Shown here: piece after piece, positions 49,958 through 58,138 of the stretch
Layout of the letters: every line of letters starts with the position of its first letter
How positions within the stretch are numbered: the first letter of the stretch is position 1
Source: CAVQBC01 sp963710665
GTDB taxonomy: Bacteria; Actinomycetota; Thermoleophilia; Solirubrobacterales; Solirubrobacteraceae
Assembly: GCA_963710665.1 (NCBI GenBank)
Contig: CAVQBC010000003.1
Span: forward strand, 682,001 to 746,000
Direction: 5' to 3'
DNA length: 64,000 nucleotides
Position numbers and translations under genes: made by a program
Notes under the pieces: generated by a model
The model's database searches: none
Told to the model about the DNA's origin: nothing
What the model saw: the letters and a program-made list of their open reading frames with translations, nothing else

Positions 49958-50569
49958 ATGCCGGCCACACGTGCGTACCGGGCGCGCAGCCGTCCGCCCC
50001 GGGCCCAGGGGACGCGCGAGCGGATCCTCGCCGCGGTGCGCGACCTGCTCGCCGAGGGCGGCTTCCACGAGTCGACCGTCGAGCAGGTCGCCGAGCGCGC
50101 GGGGGTCTCGCGCGCGACGCTCTACCAGCACTTCCGCTCCCGCGTCGAGCTCGTCGACGCGGTCTGCGACACGTTCGCCGTCAACCCGGCGCTCGTCGAG
50201 CTGCGCCAGACGGTCGAGCTGCCCGACCCGGCCGCCGCGCTGGCAGAGACCCTGGTCGAGGCCGTCCGCTTCTGGGCCTCGGAGGACGCGGTCCTCGCCG
50301 AGCTCTACGGCGTGGTCGCGATCGACCCGGCCGCTCGCGACCTCGTCGCGCGCCAGCGCGCCGACCGCCGCGGCGAGATGCAGCGCCTGGCCGGCAACCT
50401 GCGCGCCGCCGGCGCGCTGCGCGCCGGGATGAGCGAGCAGCGGGCGCTCGGCCTGCTCATGGTGCTCACGAGCTACGAGACGTTCCGCGAGCTGCGCCTG
50501 GACGGCCGCGACGAGGACGCGATCGTCGCGGAGCTGCAGGACACCGCCGCCGCGCTGCTCCTCGCCTAG
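49958..50569 (+). CDS. TetR-family transcriptional regulator
   Basis: A 203-residue repressor. The N-terminal HTH reads RERILAAVRDLLAEGGFHESTVEQVAERAGVSRATLYQHF; the remainder is a helical ligand-binding domain (WASEDAVLAELYGVVAIDP). ATG 49958. Twin operators in the divergent promoter region point to autoregulation and control of the cupin gene. The 3' end shares CTAG with the converging glycosyltransferase gene. The ligand is unknown. Confidence 0.9.
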   Translation: MPATRAYRARSRPPRAQGTRERILAAVRDLLAEGGFHESTVEQVAERAGVSRATLYQHFRSRVELVDAVCDTFAVNPALVELRQTVELPDPAAALAETLVEAVRFWASEDAVLAELYGVVAIDPAARDLVARQRADRRGEMQRLAGNLRAAGALRAGMSEQRALGLLMVLTSYETFRELRLDGRDEDAIVAELQDTAAALLLA

Positions 50570-51774
50570 CGGAGCAGCGCCTCGATCTCCTCGGCCGCCC
50601 GTCCGGTGCCGTCCTCGCCGCCGATGCGCTGCCCCAGCGCGGCCGCGCGTGTGTGGATGCCGGGGTCCTCGACCGCGGTGCGAATCGCCGCCGCGAGCCG
50701 TCCTGCGGTGAGCCTCCCCACCGGCAGCGGCGCCGGCCCGGCGCCCGAGCGGCGGACCGCCGCGCCCCAGAAGTGCTGGTCGCCCTGGAACGGGCACACG
50801 ACGGTCGGCCGCCCGGCGAGGAGGCCGGCGGCGGTCGTCCCCGCGCCGCCGTGATGGACGACCGCGGCGACCCGGGGAAAGAGCCATCGATGGGGCGCCC
50901 GCTCGACGACGAGCGTGTCGCGGCCGCCCACGTCCGCCATGCCACCCCAGCCGGTCGCGACCACAGCGCGGACACCTGCCTCGCGCACCGCGCCGGCCAC
51001 CTGCGCGCCGAGGCGTGCCGGGTCGGTGCCGACGGCGCTGCCGAAGCCGATGTAGACGGGGGGCAAGGCGGACGCGACGAAGTCCTCGAGGTCACCGCCG
51101 GGCGGGTCGGGGGCCGCGCCGTCGTCGCGGACCCAGTAGCCCGTCGCGACGGCGTCGGACGGCCAGTCGCGCGGCGTCGGCACCAGACTCGGGCTGTAGC
51201 AGTACAACGTGCGGGCGGGCGCGGGCGAGCGGCCGCCCGGCGCCAGCCCGAGCTGATCGCGGCGCCAGCGGCGGATCACCCCCGTGTACGGGCCCGACAG
51301 CAGCCCCACCAGGCGGTAGCTGGCGCGGTTGAGCCGGCCGCCGAGGTCGACGCGGACCACGGCCGGCAGCGGGAACTCGCGCGTCGGGGTCAGCATCGGC
51401 ACGGTCAGGGCCTGCACGTGCGGGATCCCGAGCCGCTCCGCAAGGTGCGCGGCGGCGAGCGACTTCTGGTGGGCCACGATCACGTCCGGGCGGACGTCCC
51501 TGGCGACCGTCCAGGCATCCTCGAGCATGCCCCGGATCAGCGGAAACGCCTCGCGGCGCAGCGATGGTCGCTTGCGCCCGGGAGTCGGCAACAGCGACCG
51601 GAAGTCGGCCCGGATCGGGGCGAACGCCACTCCCCCGCCCGGCGCGAGGCGCTCGAAGCCGGCGTCCGCGGCCAGCACCACGCCGTGACCCCGGGTGACG
51701 AGCCGGGCGGCGAGCGCCGCGAACGGCTCGACGTCCCCGGTGCTCCCTGCCGTCAGCACCACGATCTCGGCCAC
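50566..51774 (-). CDS. Family 1 (UGT/MGT-type) glycosyltransferase
   Basis: A 402-residue GT-B enzyme. IVVLTAGSTGDVEPFAALAARL is the acceptor-domain start, and the nucleotide-sugar domain has VYIGFGSAVG, then VERAPHRWLFPRVAAVVHHGGAGTTAAGL and PFQGDQHFWGAAV. This resembles sterol/macrolide glycosyltransferases. Acceptor unknown; the carotenoid and lanthipeptide clusters are distant. Shares CTAG with the tetR stop. Confidence 0.87.
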   Translation of the reverse strand: MAEIVVLTAGSTGDVEPFAALAARLVTRGHGVVLAADAGFERLAPGGGVAFAPIRADFRSLLPTPGRKRPSLRREAFPLIRGMLEDAWTVARDVRPDVIVAHQKSLAAAHLAERLGIPHVQALTVPMLTPTREFPLPAVVRVDLGGRLNRASYRLVGLLSGPYTGVIRRWRRDQLGLAPGGRSPAPARTLYCYSPSLVPTPRDWPSDAVATGYWVRDDGAAPDPPGGDLEDFVASALPPVYIGFGSAVGTDPARLGAQVAGAVREAGVRAVVATGWGGMADVGGRDTLVVERAPHRWLFPRVAAVVHHGGAGTTAAGLLAGRPTVVCPFQGDQHFWGAAVRRSGAGPAPLPVGRLTAGRLAAAIRTAVEDPGIHTRAAALGQRIGGEDGTGRAAEEIEALLR

Positions 51775-51802
51775 GTTCCGCGATCCTAACCCGAGCGTGT
51801 AG

Positions 51803-51815
51803 TTGGAAGTTCCAA
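51803..51815. promoter_or_regulatory. Palindrome TTGGAAgTTCCAA upstream of VOC gene
   Basis: Perfect 13-base inverted repeat, 24 bases before the ATG at 51840 and 29 bases beyond the start of the divergent glycosyltransferase. TGATAC at 51821 may be a -10 element. It is a likely operator, but no regulator gene is adjacent. Confidence 0.5.
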
Positions 51816-51839
51816 TCTTGTGATACGGTTGCGCGACTA

Positions 51840-52643
51840 ATGAGCCGGCGCGACGGATACCAGCCGGGCGTTCCCTGTTGGGTCGACGTCCTGGGGCCCG
51901 ATCCCCGGCAGCTCACCGGCTTCTACCGGGCGCTCTTCGGATGGGAGTTCGCCGGTCCGGGCGAGATGCCCGGCGACGGCGAGTACTTCGTGGCGCAGCT
52001 GCGCGGGCGGGACGTCGCCGGCGTCGGGTCGCTGCCGCCCGCCGCCGAGGCGCCGGCGTTCCACACCTACATCGAGGTGGAGAGCGCCGACCGCGCCGCC
52101 GCGGACGTCGTCGAGGCCGGCGGGACCGTGCTCGCGGAGCCGGTCGATGCGCCGCCCGCGGGCCGGCTCGCCGTGGTCGCCGACCCGGAGGGCGCGGCCT
52201 TCTGCGTGTGGGAGCCGCGGGCGCGGCGGGGCGCGCAGCTCGTCAACGAGCCGGGTGCGTGGAGCATGAGCGCGCTCAACGCGCGCGACCGCGAGGGCGC
52301 CGCGGCCTTCTACGGCGCCGCCTTCGGCTGGCAGCTCGAAACCTTCCGGATGGGCGACATGGAGATGGGGCTGTTCCGCCTCCCCGGCTACGTCGGCGGC
52401 GAGCCCTCGCAGCCCGTCCCGCGCGACGTCGTGGCCGTGGTGATGCCCCTCTCCGAGGCGCCGCGCGCCCACTGGAGCGTGGACTTCTGGGTCGACGACG
52501 TCGACCGGGCGACCGCCACCGCGACCGAGCTCGGCGGCGGCGTGCTGGCGGGGCCCTACGACGCGCCGCCGTTCCGGCAGGCCGTCGTGGCCGACCCCAA
52601 CGGCGTGGCGTTCAGCGTCTCAGAGCTCGACCTCCCCGGCTAG
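51840..52643 (+). CDS. Two-domain VOC (glyoxalase-fold) protein
   Basis: A 267-residue protein with two VOC domains. The first spans GVPCWVDVLGPDPRQLTGFYRALFGWEF to about residue 120, the second begins NEPGAWSMSALNARDREGAAAFYGAAFGWQLE and ends VADPNGVAFSVSELDLPG. The layout matches hydroxylase-like CFP30/27 kDa antigen proteins of actinobacteria. Substrate unknown. The following 52644-52796 region holds the sigma-gene promoter area, with no clear element. Confidence 0.87.
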   Translation: MSRRDGYQPGVPCWVDVLGPDPRQLTGFYRALFGWEFAGPGEMPGDGEYFVAQLRGRDVAGVGSLPPAAEAPAFHTYIEVESADRAAADVVEAGGTVLAEPVDAPPAGRLAVVADPEGAAFCVWEPRARRGAQLVNEPGAWSMSALNARDREGAAAFYGAAFGWQLETFRMGDMEMGLFRLPGYVGGEPSQPVPRDVVAVVMPLSEAPRAHWSVDFWVDDVDRATATATELGGGVLAGPYDAPPFRQAVVADPNGVAFSVSELDLPG

Positions 52644-52796
52644 CCGTTCAGGCGCCGGAGTCCCGCCGCAGCGCCCGGCGCGCCTGATCGCGCGACACCT
52701 GGCCGGCGGCGGTCGCGATTACCGGCCCCCCGGTTCCGGGAATGCTCGAACAGACCTGTACACTCTGTCTAGCTTTTCCTGAACACGGATGGCCCC

Positions 52797-53330
52797 ATGC
52801 ATGACATCGCCACAGATCTCCGCGACCCGCACACCTTCGAGCGCGCATACAAGGAGCACCGCGCGCGGGCGTTCGCGGCGGCCGTGGGCGTCCTGCGCGA
52901 CCCGGCCGCGGCCGAGGACGTCGTCCAGGACGTCTTCGCCCACCTGTGGCGGCGGCCGCGCGCGTTCGACTCCAAGCGCGGCGTACTGCGCTCCTACATC
53001 ACGATGATGGCCCGCAGCCGCGCGGTCGACCGCTGGCGCACCCAGAACGCGCGCGAGGCCGCGGTCGAGCGCCTGGCGACGACCGCGGGCGAGCCCCGCC
53101 ACGAGCAGAGCGCCGACGAGCGGGCGATCGAGCGCGAGAGCACCGCCCACGTCGTGTCGATCCTCCACCGGCTGCCGCCCCCGCAGCGCGAGGCGGTCCT
53201 GCTCGCCTACGGCAAGGAGCTGACCGCGCGCGAGATCGCGGACGTCATCGGCGTCCCCCTCGGCACCGCCAAGAGCCGCGTCCGCCTCGGGCTCGAGAAG
53301 ATGCGCGAGACGGCCGGAGACGCCGGATGA
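52797..53330 (+). CDS. ECF sigma factor (coupled to MerR-DICT regulator)
   Basis: A 177-residue ECF sigma factor. Region 2: AFAAAVGVLRDPAAAEDVVQDVFAHLW and YITMMARSRAVDRWR. Region 4: LPPPQREAVLLAYGKELTAREIADVIGVPLGTAKSRVRLGLEKM. Its stop overlaps the ATG of the MerR-DICT gene. No anti-sigma gene is present, so that regulator probably takes the control role. Confidence 0.9.
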   Translation: MHDIATDLRDPHTFERAYKEHRARAFAAAVGVLRDPAAAEDVVQDVFAHLWRRPRAFDSKRGVLRSYITMMARSRAVDRWRTQNAREAAVERLATTAGEPRHEQSADERAIERESTAHVVSILHRLPPPQREAVLLAYGKELTAREIADVIGVPLGTAKSRVRLGLEKMRETAGDAG

Positions 53331-54166
53331 CACCCGCGGGCGACGGCCTGCCCATGCGGGAGGTCGTCGAGCGCACCGGGGTCGGCGAGGCCACGTTGCG
53401 CGCGTGGGAGACGCGCTACGGCTTCCCGGCGCCACGGCGGCTGCCGAGCGGGCACCGCCGCTACCGGGAGAGCGACGTCGAGGTGCTGCTCCAGGCACTG
53501 CGGCTGCGCGCCGCGGGCCTCCCGGTCAAGACCGCGATCGAGCGTGCCCGCGAGGGCGCCGCGCCCTCGCGATCGGTGTTCGGCACGCTGCGCCGCCGGC
53601 GCCCCGACCTGCAGGTGAACCTCCTGCGCAAGCGCAGCCTGATCGCCATCAGCCACGCGATCGAGGACGAGGGCGCCTGCGGCGCCGCCGACCTCCTGCT
53701 GTTCGGCGCCTTCCAGCGCGAGCGCCACTACCGCGAGACGCTGGGGCGCTGGCGGGAGCTCGGCCGCGTCGCCGAGACCGCGCTCGTGTTCGCCGACTTC
53801 GCCGTGGCGCGACGGCCGGCGGGGCAGCCGATCGAGGTCCCGATCAGCGACCGCGACCCGCTCGCCCGCGAGTGGCTGATCGCCTGCGACAGCAGCGACC
53901 GGGCGGCCTGCCTCGTCGGCTGGGAGCCGCCCGGCCAGGCGGACGCGCCCGACGCCCAGCGGCGCTTCGAGACGATCTGGACCGCCGACCGCGCGACCGT
54001 GCGCTGCGCGGCGCTGGTGTGCTGCGAGCTCGCCGCGCGCGACGCGCCAGGAGTCGTCGCGCGGATCGCCGAGCGCCTGGCGGAGCCGGTCCCCGCCGGA
54101 TCGGAGGAGCTGCGCCGCGCGGAGTCGCTGACGAGCCGGATGATCGCCTACCTCGCGGCGGCCTGA
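53327..54166 (+). CDS. MerR-family regulator with C-terminal DICT domain
   Basis: A 279-residue regulator. The N-terminal MerR HTH reads MREVVERTGVGEATLRAWETRYGFPAPRRLPSGHRRY and is followed by a wing and linker (to ~residue 95). The rest matches the DICT sensory domain: ISHAIEDE, LLLFGAFQRERHYRETLGRWREL and ALVFADFAV. No B12-binding domain is seen, unlike CarH/LitR. ATG 53327 overlaps the sigma stop. The 3' end overlaps the SRPBCC gene by 19 bases. DICT ligands are not established. Confidence 0.85.
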   Translation: MTPAGDGLPMREVVERTGVGEATLRAWETRYGFPAPRRLPSGHRRYRESDVEVLLQALRLRAAGLPVKTAIERAREGAAPSRSVFGTLRRRRPDLQVNLLRKRSLIAISHAIEDEGACGAADLLLFGAFQRERHYRETLGRWRELGRVAETALVFADFAVARRPAGQPIEVPISDRDPLAREWLIACDSSDRAACLVGWEPPGQADAPDAQRRFETIWTADRATVRCAALVCCELAARDAPGVVARIAERLAEPVPAGSEELRRAESLTSRMIAYLAAA

Positions 54167-54618
54167 GCGGCGCCGAGGCGCGCGGCGACGGCGTGGCGCC
54201 GGTGGTCGAAGATCCGCTCGACGTCGCGCCGGACGAACACCGCGTGGGCGATCCGCCCGAGCGGCCCGAGCGGCAGCGCGTAGCGGACGCGGTCGCCGAT
54301 CACGACGGCCCCGGCGCCCTCGGGCTCGAACGTGTGGGTGTGCTCCCACAGCGCGTACGGGCCGTGCAGCTGGACGTCGACGAAGCGCCGCGGCGGATCC
54401 CACACCTCGATCCGCGTGCGCCAGCGGACCGGCACCCCGTGGAGCCGCAGCCGGTAGTCGATCACCGTGCCGGGGCGCATCTCGATCGTCCCCGGGGTGG
54501 TGACCCTGAACGCGAGCCACGGCGGCGTGATCGCCTCGAGGTTGCGCGCGTCGGCGTAGAACGCGAACGCGCGCTCGGCCGGCAGCTCGAGCCGCTGCCG
54601 GCGCTCGAGCACGTGCAC
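54148..54618 (-). CDS. SRPBCC-family ligand-binding protein
   Basis: A 156-residue START/SRPBCC-fold protein: RQRLELPAERAFAFYADARNLEAITPPWL at the N-terminus, IDYRLRLHGVPVRWRTRIEVW in the middle and VRYALPLGPLGRIAHAVFVRRDVERIFDHR at the end. This subfamily often lies beside light-induced photolyase and carotenoid genes. GTG 54618 follows the epimerase stop by 11 bases. Ligand unknown. Confidence 0.85.
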   Translation of the reverse strand: MHVLERRQRLELPAERAFAFYADARNLEAITPPWLAFRVTTPGTIEMRPGTVIDYRLRLHGVPVRWRTRIEVWDPPRRFVDVQLHGPYALWEHTHTFEPEGAGAVVIGDRVRYALPLGPLGRIAHAVFVRRDVERIFDHRRHAVAARLGAAQAAAR

Positions 54619-54629
54619 CCCTCGCGCCG

Positions 54630-55538
54630 TCAAGACGCGGCGGCGGGCTCCGCGTCGCGCTCGCGCAGCGCGCGGCGCACCGCCTCGGCGAACGGCAGCG
54701 GGTCGACGTCGAACAGCGCCGCGCCCGAGGGGTCGGAGACGACCGTCTCTGTCGAGAGCCCCTCCACCAGGGGGCGGGCCACGTCCGTGTCGACCGGCGT
54801 CACGAGACCGATCCACAGCGAGGAGAGCGCCGGCGAGAGCAGCGGCACGGGCAGCATCGGGGGCTCGCGGCGGCCGAGCTCGCGCGCGACGACCCCGAGC
54901 ATGTCGCCGTAGGTGAGGACGTCCGGGCCCCCGATCTGGACCTCGCGGCCCGCGCTGCCCGTGGTGTGGGGCGCCGCGCGCAGGTAGGCGAGCACGTCGT
55001 CGATCCCGATCGGCTGCGTGCGGGTGCGCAGCCACGCGGGGGCGATCATCACCGGCAGCCGGTCGACGAGGTGGTAGAGCGTGCGGAACGAATCGCTGCC
55101 CGCGCCGACCACCATGCCGGCCCGGAAGTAGGTCAGCGGCGGGCCCTCGGCGGCGAGGGTCCGGGCCGTCTCGTGGCGCGAGCGCAGGTGCTTGGACGTG
55201 GGCTCGCCGAGGCCGCCCAGGTAGACGACCTGCCCGATCCCCTCGCGCGCGGCCATCCGCGCGAAGTTCCGCGCCGCCGCGCGGTCGCTCTCGCTGAAGT
55301 CGCCCTCGCCACCCATCGAGTGGATCAGGTAGTAGGCGACGTCGGCGCCCTCGCCCGCGCCGCGCAGGCTGCGCTCGTCGAGCGCGTCGCCCTCGTGCAG
55401 GTCGTGGCCGCGCCGCTCGAGCGACGCCGCGCGGGAGCGGTCGCGGACCAGGCAGCGGACCTCGGCGCCGTCGGCGGCCAGCGCGTCCGCGAGCCGCCCG
55501 CCGACGAATCCCGTGGCTCCGGTGACGAGTGCCTTCAT
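54630..55538 (-). CDS. NAD(P)-binding atypical SDR / epimerase-like protein
   Basis: A 302-residue Rossmann protein (YbjT/NmrA-like). MKALVTGATGFVGGRLADAL is the nucleotide fold; YYLIHSMGGEGDF and QVVYLGGLG follow. The C-terminal substrate domain ends VDPLPFAEAVRRAL. ATG 55538 is chosen. It is probably co-transcribed with the SRPBCC gene. Substrate unknown. Confidence 0.82.
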   Translation of the reverse strand: MKALVTGATGFVGGRLADALAADGAEVRCLVRDRSRAASLERRGHDLHEGDALDERSLRGAGEGADVAYYLIHSMGGEGDFSESDRAAARNFARMAAREGIGQVVYLGGLGEPTSKHLRSRHETARTLAAEGPPLTYFRAGMVVGAGSDSFRTLYHLVDRLPVMIAPAWLRTRTQPIGIDDVLAYLRAAPHTTGSAGREVQIGGPDVLTYGDMLGVVARELGRREPPMLPVPLLSPALSSLWIGLVTPVDTDVARPLVEGLSTETVVSDPSGAALFDVDPLPFAEAVRRALRERDAEPAAAS

Positions 55539-55586
55539 CGTGGGGACTACGGCGCTCGTCCCCGCGCGGTCCAATCGGGCGTCCAA

Positions 55587-56024
55587 TCAATGCATCGCGT
55601 CGAGGTCGTACTCGAGCTCCTGGACGATGCGCCAGAGGTTGCCCGACGGGTCGCGGAACGTCGCGTCGATCCCGTAGAAGCGCTCGACGGGCTGCTGCGC
55701 GAGCTCGAGCCCGCGCGCCTCGAGCTCCCGGCACGTCGCGCGGCAGTCCTGCGTGCGGAAGATCCCGCCGCCCATGGCGCCCTTGGCGACGAGCCCGAGC
55801 ACCTGCTCGGCGGCCTCCGGGTCGACGGCCGGCGGACCGGGGCGGCTCAGGATCAGCCGGAAGTCGGGCTGGCCGGGCGGCCCGACGGTGAGCCAGCGAT
55901 AGCCCCCGAGCTCCTCGAGCGTCGCGTCCTCGCGCACCTCGAAGCCGAGCTTCTCGGTGTAGAACGCCTTCGCCTCGTCCTGGTCGGCGACCCACACGCC
56001 GACGTGCGACATCGCGTCGATCAT
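55587..56024 (-). CDS. VOC-family protein
   Basis: A 145-residue single VOC-domain protein: SHVGVWVADQDEAKAFYTEKLGFEVRED at the start and FYGIDATFRDPSGNLWRIVQ at the end. ATG 56024 follows GAGAGGTGAGG. It lies 33 bases downstream of the AraC-type gene on the same strand, a pairing seen often; the AraC protein may regulate it. Substrate unknown. Confidence 0.87.
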   Translation of the reverse strand: MIDAMSHVGVWVADQDEAKAFYTEKLGFEVREDATLEELGGYRWLTVGPPGQPDFRLILSRPGPPAVDPEAAEQVLGLVAKGAMGGGIFRTQDCRATCRELEARGLELAQQPVERFYGIDATFRDPSGNLWRIVQELEYDLDAMH

Positions 56025-56057
56025 CGTCCTCACCTCTCTTGGTCGGAGAGACCGACG

Positions 56058-56504
56058 CTAGTGCGCCACCCGAGCCCTGTCTTCTTCAAACGCGCCCACC
56101 CCCGGCCGGCGGGCCCACGCCATCACCGTGCACAGCGGGATCCGGTCCACGTCGGACGGCCCGGCGTGCTCGCGGCGGTAGGCGGTCGGGGCGACGCCGA
56201 CGCGGCGGCGGAACGTGCTGGTGAACGAGCCGACGCTGGTGAAGCCGACGGCCAGGCAGACCTCCCCGACCTGGAGGTCGGTGGTGCGCAGCAGGTGGCG
56301 CGCGCGCTCGAGCCGGCGGGTGAGGAGGTACTGGTGCGGCGTCTCGCCGAACGTGCGGCGGAAGCTGCGGCTGAAGTGGCGCGGCGACACATGCGCGGCG
56401 CGGGCCAGCGCGTCGAGATCGAGCGGCTCGGCGTAGGCGCTGTCGACGAGGTCGCGGGCGCGCAGCAGATGACGGGCGAGCGGCGCGGGGGTCACGCCCC
56501 GCAT
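56058..56504 (-). CDS. AraC-family HTH regulator (DNA-binding domain only)
   Basis: A 148-residue protein holding the double HTH of AraC: LDLDALARAAHVSPRHFSRSFRRTFGETPHQYLLTRRLERA and VGEVCLAVGFTSVGSFTSTFRRRVG. No effector domain is present. ATG 56504. It is divergent from the SnoaL-like gene (41 bases between starts) and precedes the VOC gene. Confidence 0.9.
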   Translation of the reverse strand: MRGVTPAPLARHLLRARDLVDSAYAEPLDLDALARAAHVSPRHFSRSFRRTFGETPHQYLLTRRLERARHLLRTTDLQVGEVCLAVGFTSVGSFTSTFRRRVGVAPTAYRREHAGPSDVDRIPLCTVMAWARRPGVGAFEEDRARVAH

Positions 56505-56545
56505 GATGCGATACGCACGCACGACTGGACCCACCCCGAACGGAG

Positions 56546-56932
56546 ATGCCGATGGAACACGGAGAGGTCGCTCGCTGGCTGGAGGGCTACATCGCGGCGT
56601 GGAAGAGCTACGACCGCGAGCAGATCCTTGCGCTGTTCTCTGACGCGGTGCACTACCGCTATTACCCCTACGACGAGCCGATCGTCGGCGGCGAGGCGGT
56701 CGCCGACGCGTGGCTCGCCGACCGCGACGAGCCCGGCAGCTACGACGCCGTCTACGAGCCGTTCGCCGTCGACGGCGCCTCCGCGGTCGCCACCGGGACG
56801 AGCACCTACACCGGCCCCGACGGCTCGGTCCGCGCCGTCTATGACAACTGCTTCGTGATGCGCTTCGACCCGGACGGCCGCTGCGCCGACTTCATCGAGT
56901 GGTTCGTCGAGCGCCCGGCGGCCGCCGGATAG
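56546..56932 (+). CDS. SnoaL/NTF2-like protein
   Basis: A 128-residue cone-fold protein: GEVARWLEGYIAAWKSYDREQILALFSDAVHYRYYPY, then IVGGEAVADAWLAD and GRCADFIEWFVERP. Such proteins are isomerases, cyclases or binding proteins. ATG 56546 follows GGAG closely; ATG 56552 is possible. It lies nine bases before the large hydrolase gene, so co-transcription is likely. Confidence 0.85.
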   Translation: MPMEHGEVARWLEGYIAAWKSYDREQILALFSDAVHYRYYPYDEPIVGGEAVADAWLADRDEPGSYDAVYEPFAVDGASAVATGTSTYTGPDGSVRAVYDNCFVMRFDPDGRCADFIEWFVERPAAAG

Positions 56933-56941
56933 CATCGGCCG

Positions 56942-58138
56942 GTGCGCAGCCACCACCGCTTCTTCTCCGACGACGAGCAGGAGTTCCTGACGGCGATCGC
57001 GATCGGGGCGGCCGCGTACCGGTGCGCCGAGGCGGGCGAGGTGCTCGCCACCGTCGCGGCGATCAGGGACGGCGACCGGGACTCCTGGTTCGACGCCTGG
57101 CATGGGCTCGGGGACCGCTTGCGCGGCGTCGCCGAAGCGACGAGCGGGCCGAGCGCGCGCGACACCTGGCTCCGCGCCGCGCAGGCGTACGGCACCGCCG
57201 CCTTCGCCGCGCTGGGGACGAAGGACCCCGACCGCTGGCAGCCGACGTGGCGCGCCGGCCGCGACGCCTGGGCAGCGGCCGCGGGCCTGCTCGGCGGCGA
57301 GGTCGTGGCGATCCCCTACGAGGACACCACGATGCCCGGCTGGCTGTTCACGCCGGAGGAAGCGGGCCCATATCCCCTCGCGGTGATCAACAACGGCAGC
57401 GACGGCTCCAACGTCGACGCCTGGGTGCAGGGCGCCGGCGCCGGGCTCGAGCGCGGCTACGCGGCGCTGATCTTCGACGGGCCCGGCCAGAACGCGATGC
57501 TGCACGAGCAGGAGATCGGCTTCCGCCAAGACTGGGAGGCGGTGATCACCCCGGTCGTCGACTGGGCGCTCGGCCGGCCCGAGATCGACGGCGACCGCAT
57601 CGCCCTGCTCGGCGTCTCCCAGGCGGGCTACTGGGTCCCGCGCGCGGCCGCCTTCGAGCACCGGCTCGCGGCCGCCGTCGCCGATCCGGGCGTCGTCGAC
57701 GTGAGCGTCTCGTGGTCCGGGCACCTTCCCGGCTTAATGCGCAAGCAACTCGAGACCGGCGACCGCGAGGGCTTCGACAAGTCGCTCAAGGTCGGCATGC
57801 GCCTCTCGAAGCAGGCCCGCTTCCAGCTCGCGTTCCGCTCGCTCCCCTACGAGATCGACGACCCCTATGACGTGTTCCGCGCGACGCTCTCCTATCGGCT
57901 CGACGACGAGACGATCGGGCGGATCCGCTGCCCCACGCTCGTCACCGACCCCGAGGGCGAGCAGTTCTGGCCGGGTCAGTCGCAGCAGCTCTACGACAAG
58001 CTGCAGTGCCCGAAGGAGCTGATGCGCTTCACGGCCGAGGAGGGCGCGGACCTGCACTGCGAGCCGCGCGCGCCCACGGTGCGCAACCAGCGCGTGTTCG
58101 ACTGGCTCGACCGCACGCTGGGGGCGCGGGGCGGCTAG
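56942..58138 (+). CDS. Alpha/beta hydrolase of the FrsA/dihydropseudooxynicotine hydrolase type
   Basis: A 398-residue hydrolase. A helical N-terminal cap (~1-120) precedes the fold: PGWLFTPEEAGPYPLAVINNGSDGS, LGVSQAGYW (nucleophile Ser), VTDPEGEQFWPGQSQ (acid) and EGADLHCEP (His). This matches C-C bond hydrolases or FrsA-like proteins; the substrate is not predictable. GTG 56942. Its CTAG end is shared with the converging sugar-dehydrogenase-like gene. Confidence 0.83.
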   Translation: MRSHHRFFSDDEQEFLTAIAIGAAAYRCAEAGEVLATVAAIRDGDRDSWFDAWHGLGDRLRGVAEATSGPSARDTWLRAAQAYGTAAFAALGTKDPDRWQPTWRAGRDAWAAAAGLLGGEVVAIPYEDTTMPGWLFTPEEAGPYPLAVINNGSDGSNVDAWVQGAGAGLERGYAALIFDGPGQNAMLHEQEIGFRQDWEAVITPVVDWALGRPEIDGDRIALLGVSQAGYWVPRAAAFEHRLAAAVADPGVVDVSVSWSGHLPGLMRKQLETGDREGFDKSLKVGMRLSKQARFQLAFRSLPYEIDDPYDVFRATLSYRLDDETIGRIRCPTLVTDPEGEQFWPGQSQQLYDKLQCPKELMRFTAEEGADLHCEPRAPTVRNQRVFDWLDRTLGARGG

